The notes under the pieces were generated by a model. It was given only the letters and a program-made list of their open reading frames with translations, did not search any database and was not told the origin of the DNA. Shown in pieces: positions 63,876-64,000 of a DNA stretch of 64,000 nt (its first letter is position 1; every line of letters starts with the position of its first letter). The stretch is from Caloramator mitchellensis (GTDB lineage: Bacteria; Bacillota; Clostridia; Clostridiales; Caloramatoraceae). The translations under genes and the position numbers were made by a program. The stretch covers positions 1 to 64,000 of the forward strand of contig NZ_LKHP01000002.1 in the NCBI RefSeq assembly GCF_001440545.1. The letters run 5' to 3'.

Positions 63876-64000
63876 CTATTCACCCCATCTTGTATAAAGG
63901 CTATGCTCAATATCAAGCTGATCAAGAATCCTTCCAACCATAAAAGCTACTAAATCGTTTATAGTCTGAGGCTGGTTATAAAATCCCGGGGATGCAGGCA
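63876..64000 (-). CDS. ubiX: Flavin prenyltransferase (UbiX/Pad1 type), 5' end beyond window
   Basis: Partial: only the last 40 codons are inside the window (minus strand), reading [17 protein letters not shown] then [14 protein letters not shown] and LYTRWGE, the usual UbiX C-terminus (GFY-x-x-P-x-T-I-x-D-L-V and R-I-L-D-x-L-x-I). It prenylates FMN to make the cofactor for the adjacent UbiD enzyme; the one-base separation TAGAATGG indicates coupled translation. Confidence 0.9.
   Translation of the reverse strand, partial: PASPGFYNQPQTINDLVAFMVGRILDQLDIEHSLYTRWGE

Overview
The window looks like chromosome of a low-GC, spore-forming, anaerobic Firmicute (class Clostridia; a Clostridium or Caloramator-type organism is a guess). 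Evidence: AT-rich codons and spacers, strong GGAGG ribosome-binding sites, TTG/GTG starts, a SleL/YaaH-type spore glucosaminidase, split FtcD/FchA enzymes, an FMN riboswitch, selenium-dependent molybdenum hydroxylase maturation genes and a group IIC intron.

Layout. 0-3.6 kb: dipeptide/oligopeptide ABC transporter (last gene cut by the edge). 4.1-13.3 kb: housekeeping block gatC-gatA-gatB, ligA, pcrA, a coiled-coil protein with 14-residue repeats, and an RsuA/RluB pseudouridine synthase. 13.4-18.2 kb: a long inverted repeat, patatin, lytic transglycosylase, a small protein and an orphan histidine kinase. 18.3-24.9 kb: XdhC-like protein, MocA-YqeB fusion and YqeC (molybdenum hydroxylase maturation) directly after a very large BTAD/STAND/TPR regulator and a nitroreductase. 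25.0-29.5 kb: ribD-ribE-ribBA-ribH plus a HAD phosphatase under an FMN riboswitch. 29.6-32.8 kb: an HTH-TPR (RRNPP-like) regulator divergent from a 49-residue exported-peptide gene and two unknown extracytoplasmic proteins. 32.8-38.7 kb: a gene graveyard with fchA, amidohydrolase, AraC, ADP-ribosyltransferase-like and cupin/Crp remnants, a DUF2935 gene, and a group IIC intron sitting just behind a terminator. 38.8-49.3 kb: SleL, then histidine degradation and one-carbon genes (fhs-hutU-ftcD-hutI-fchA), a highly expressed-looking amino-acid permease and two small SHOCT proteins.

49.5-64 kb is one leftward purine-catabolism and microcompartment region: ubiX (partial), ubiD, three BMC-H shell proteins, one BMC-P vertex protein, two unknown small proteins, a divergent adenine-deaminase paralogue, an AzgA-type purine permease, a guanine-deaminase-like amidohydrolase, the FAD, Fe-S and molybdopterin subunits of a xanthine dehydrogenase (the last split in two by a repeat-rich 0.75 kb element), and a canonical adenine deaminase. 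Two repeat families (here R1 and R2) are scattered at gene boundaries of this region only.

How it may fit together (inference): adenine and guanine are imported and deaminated, hydroxylated to xanthine by the Mo(/Se) hydroxylase matured by the 18-21 kb genes, and xanthine is opened and decarboxylated by hydrolases and the prFMN-dependent UbiD enzyme, possibly inside a protein shell, as in the classical clostridial route through 4-amino-5-imidazolecarboxylate. The FtcD/FchA/Fhs module could take the formimino group to formate and ATP. The most novel candidates are this shell-associated purine pathway and the peptide-regulator locus at 29.6-32.8 kb.
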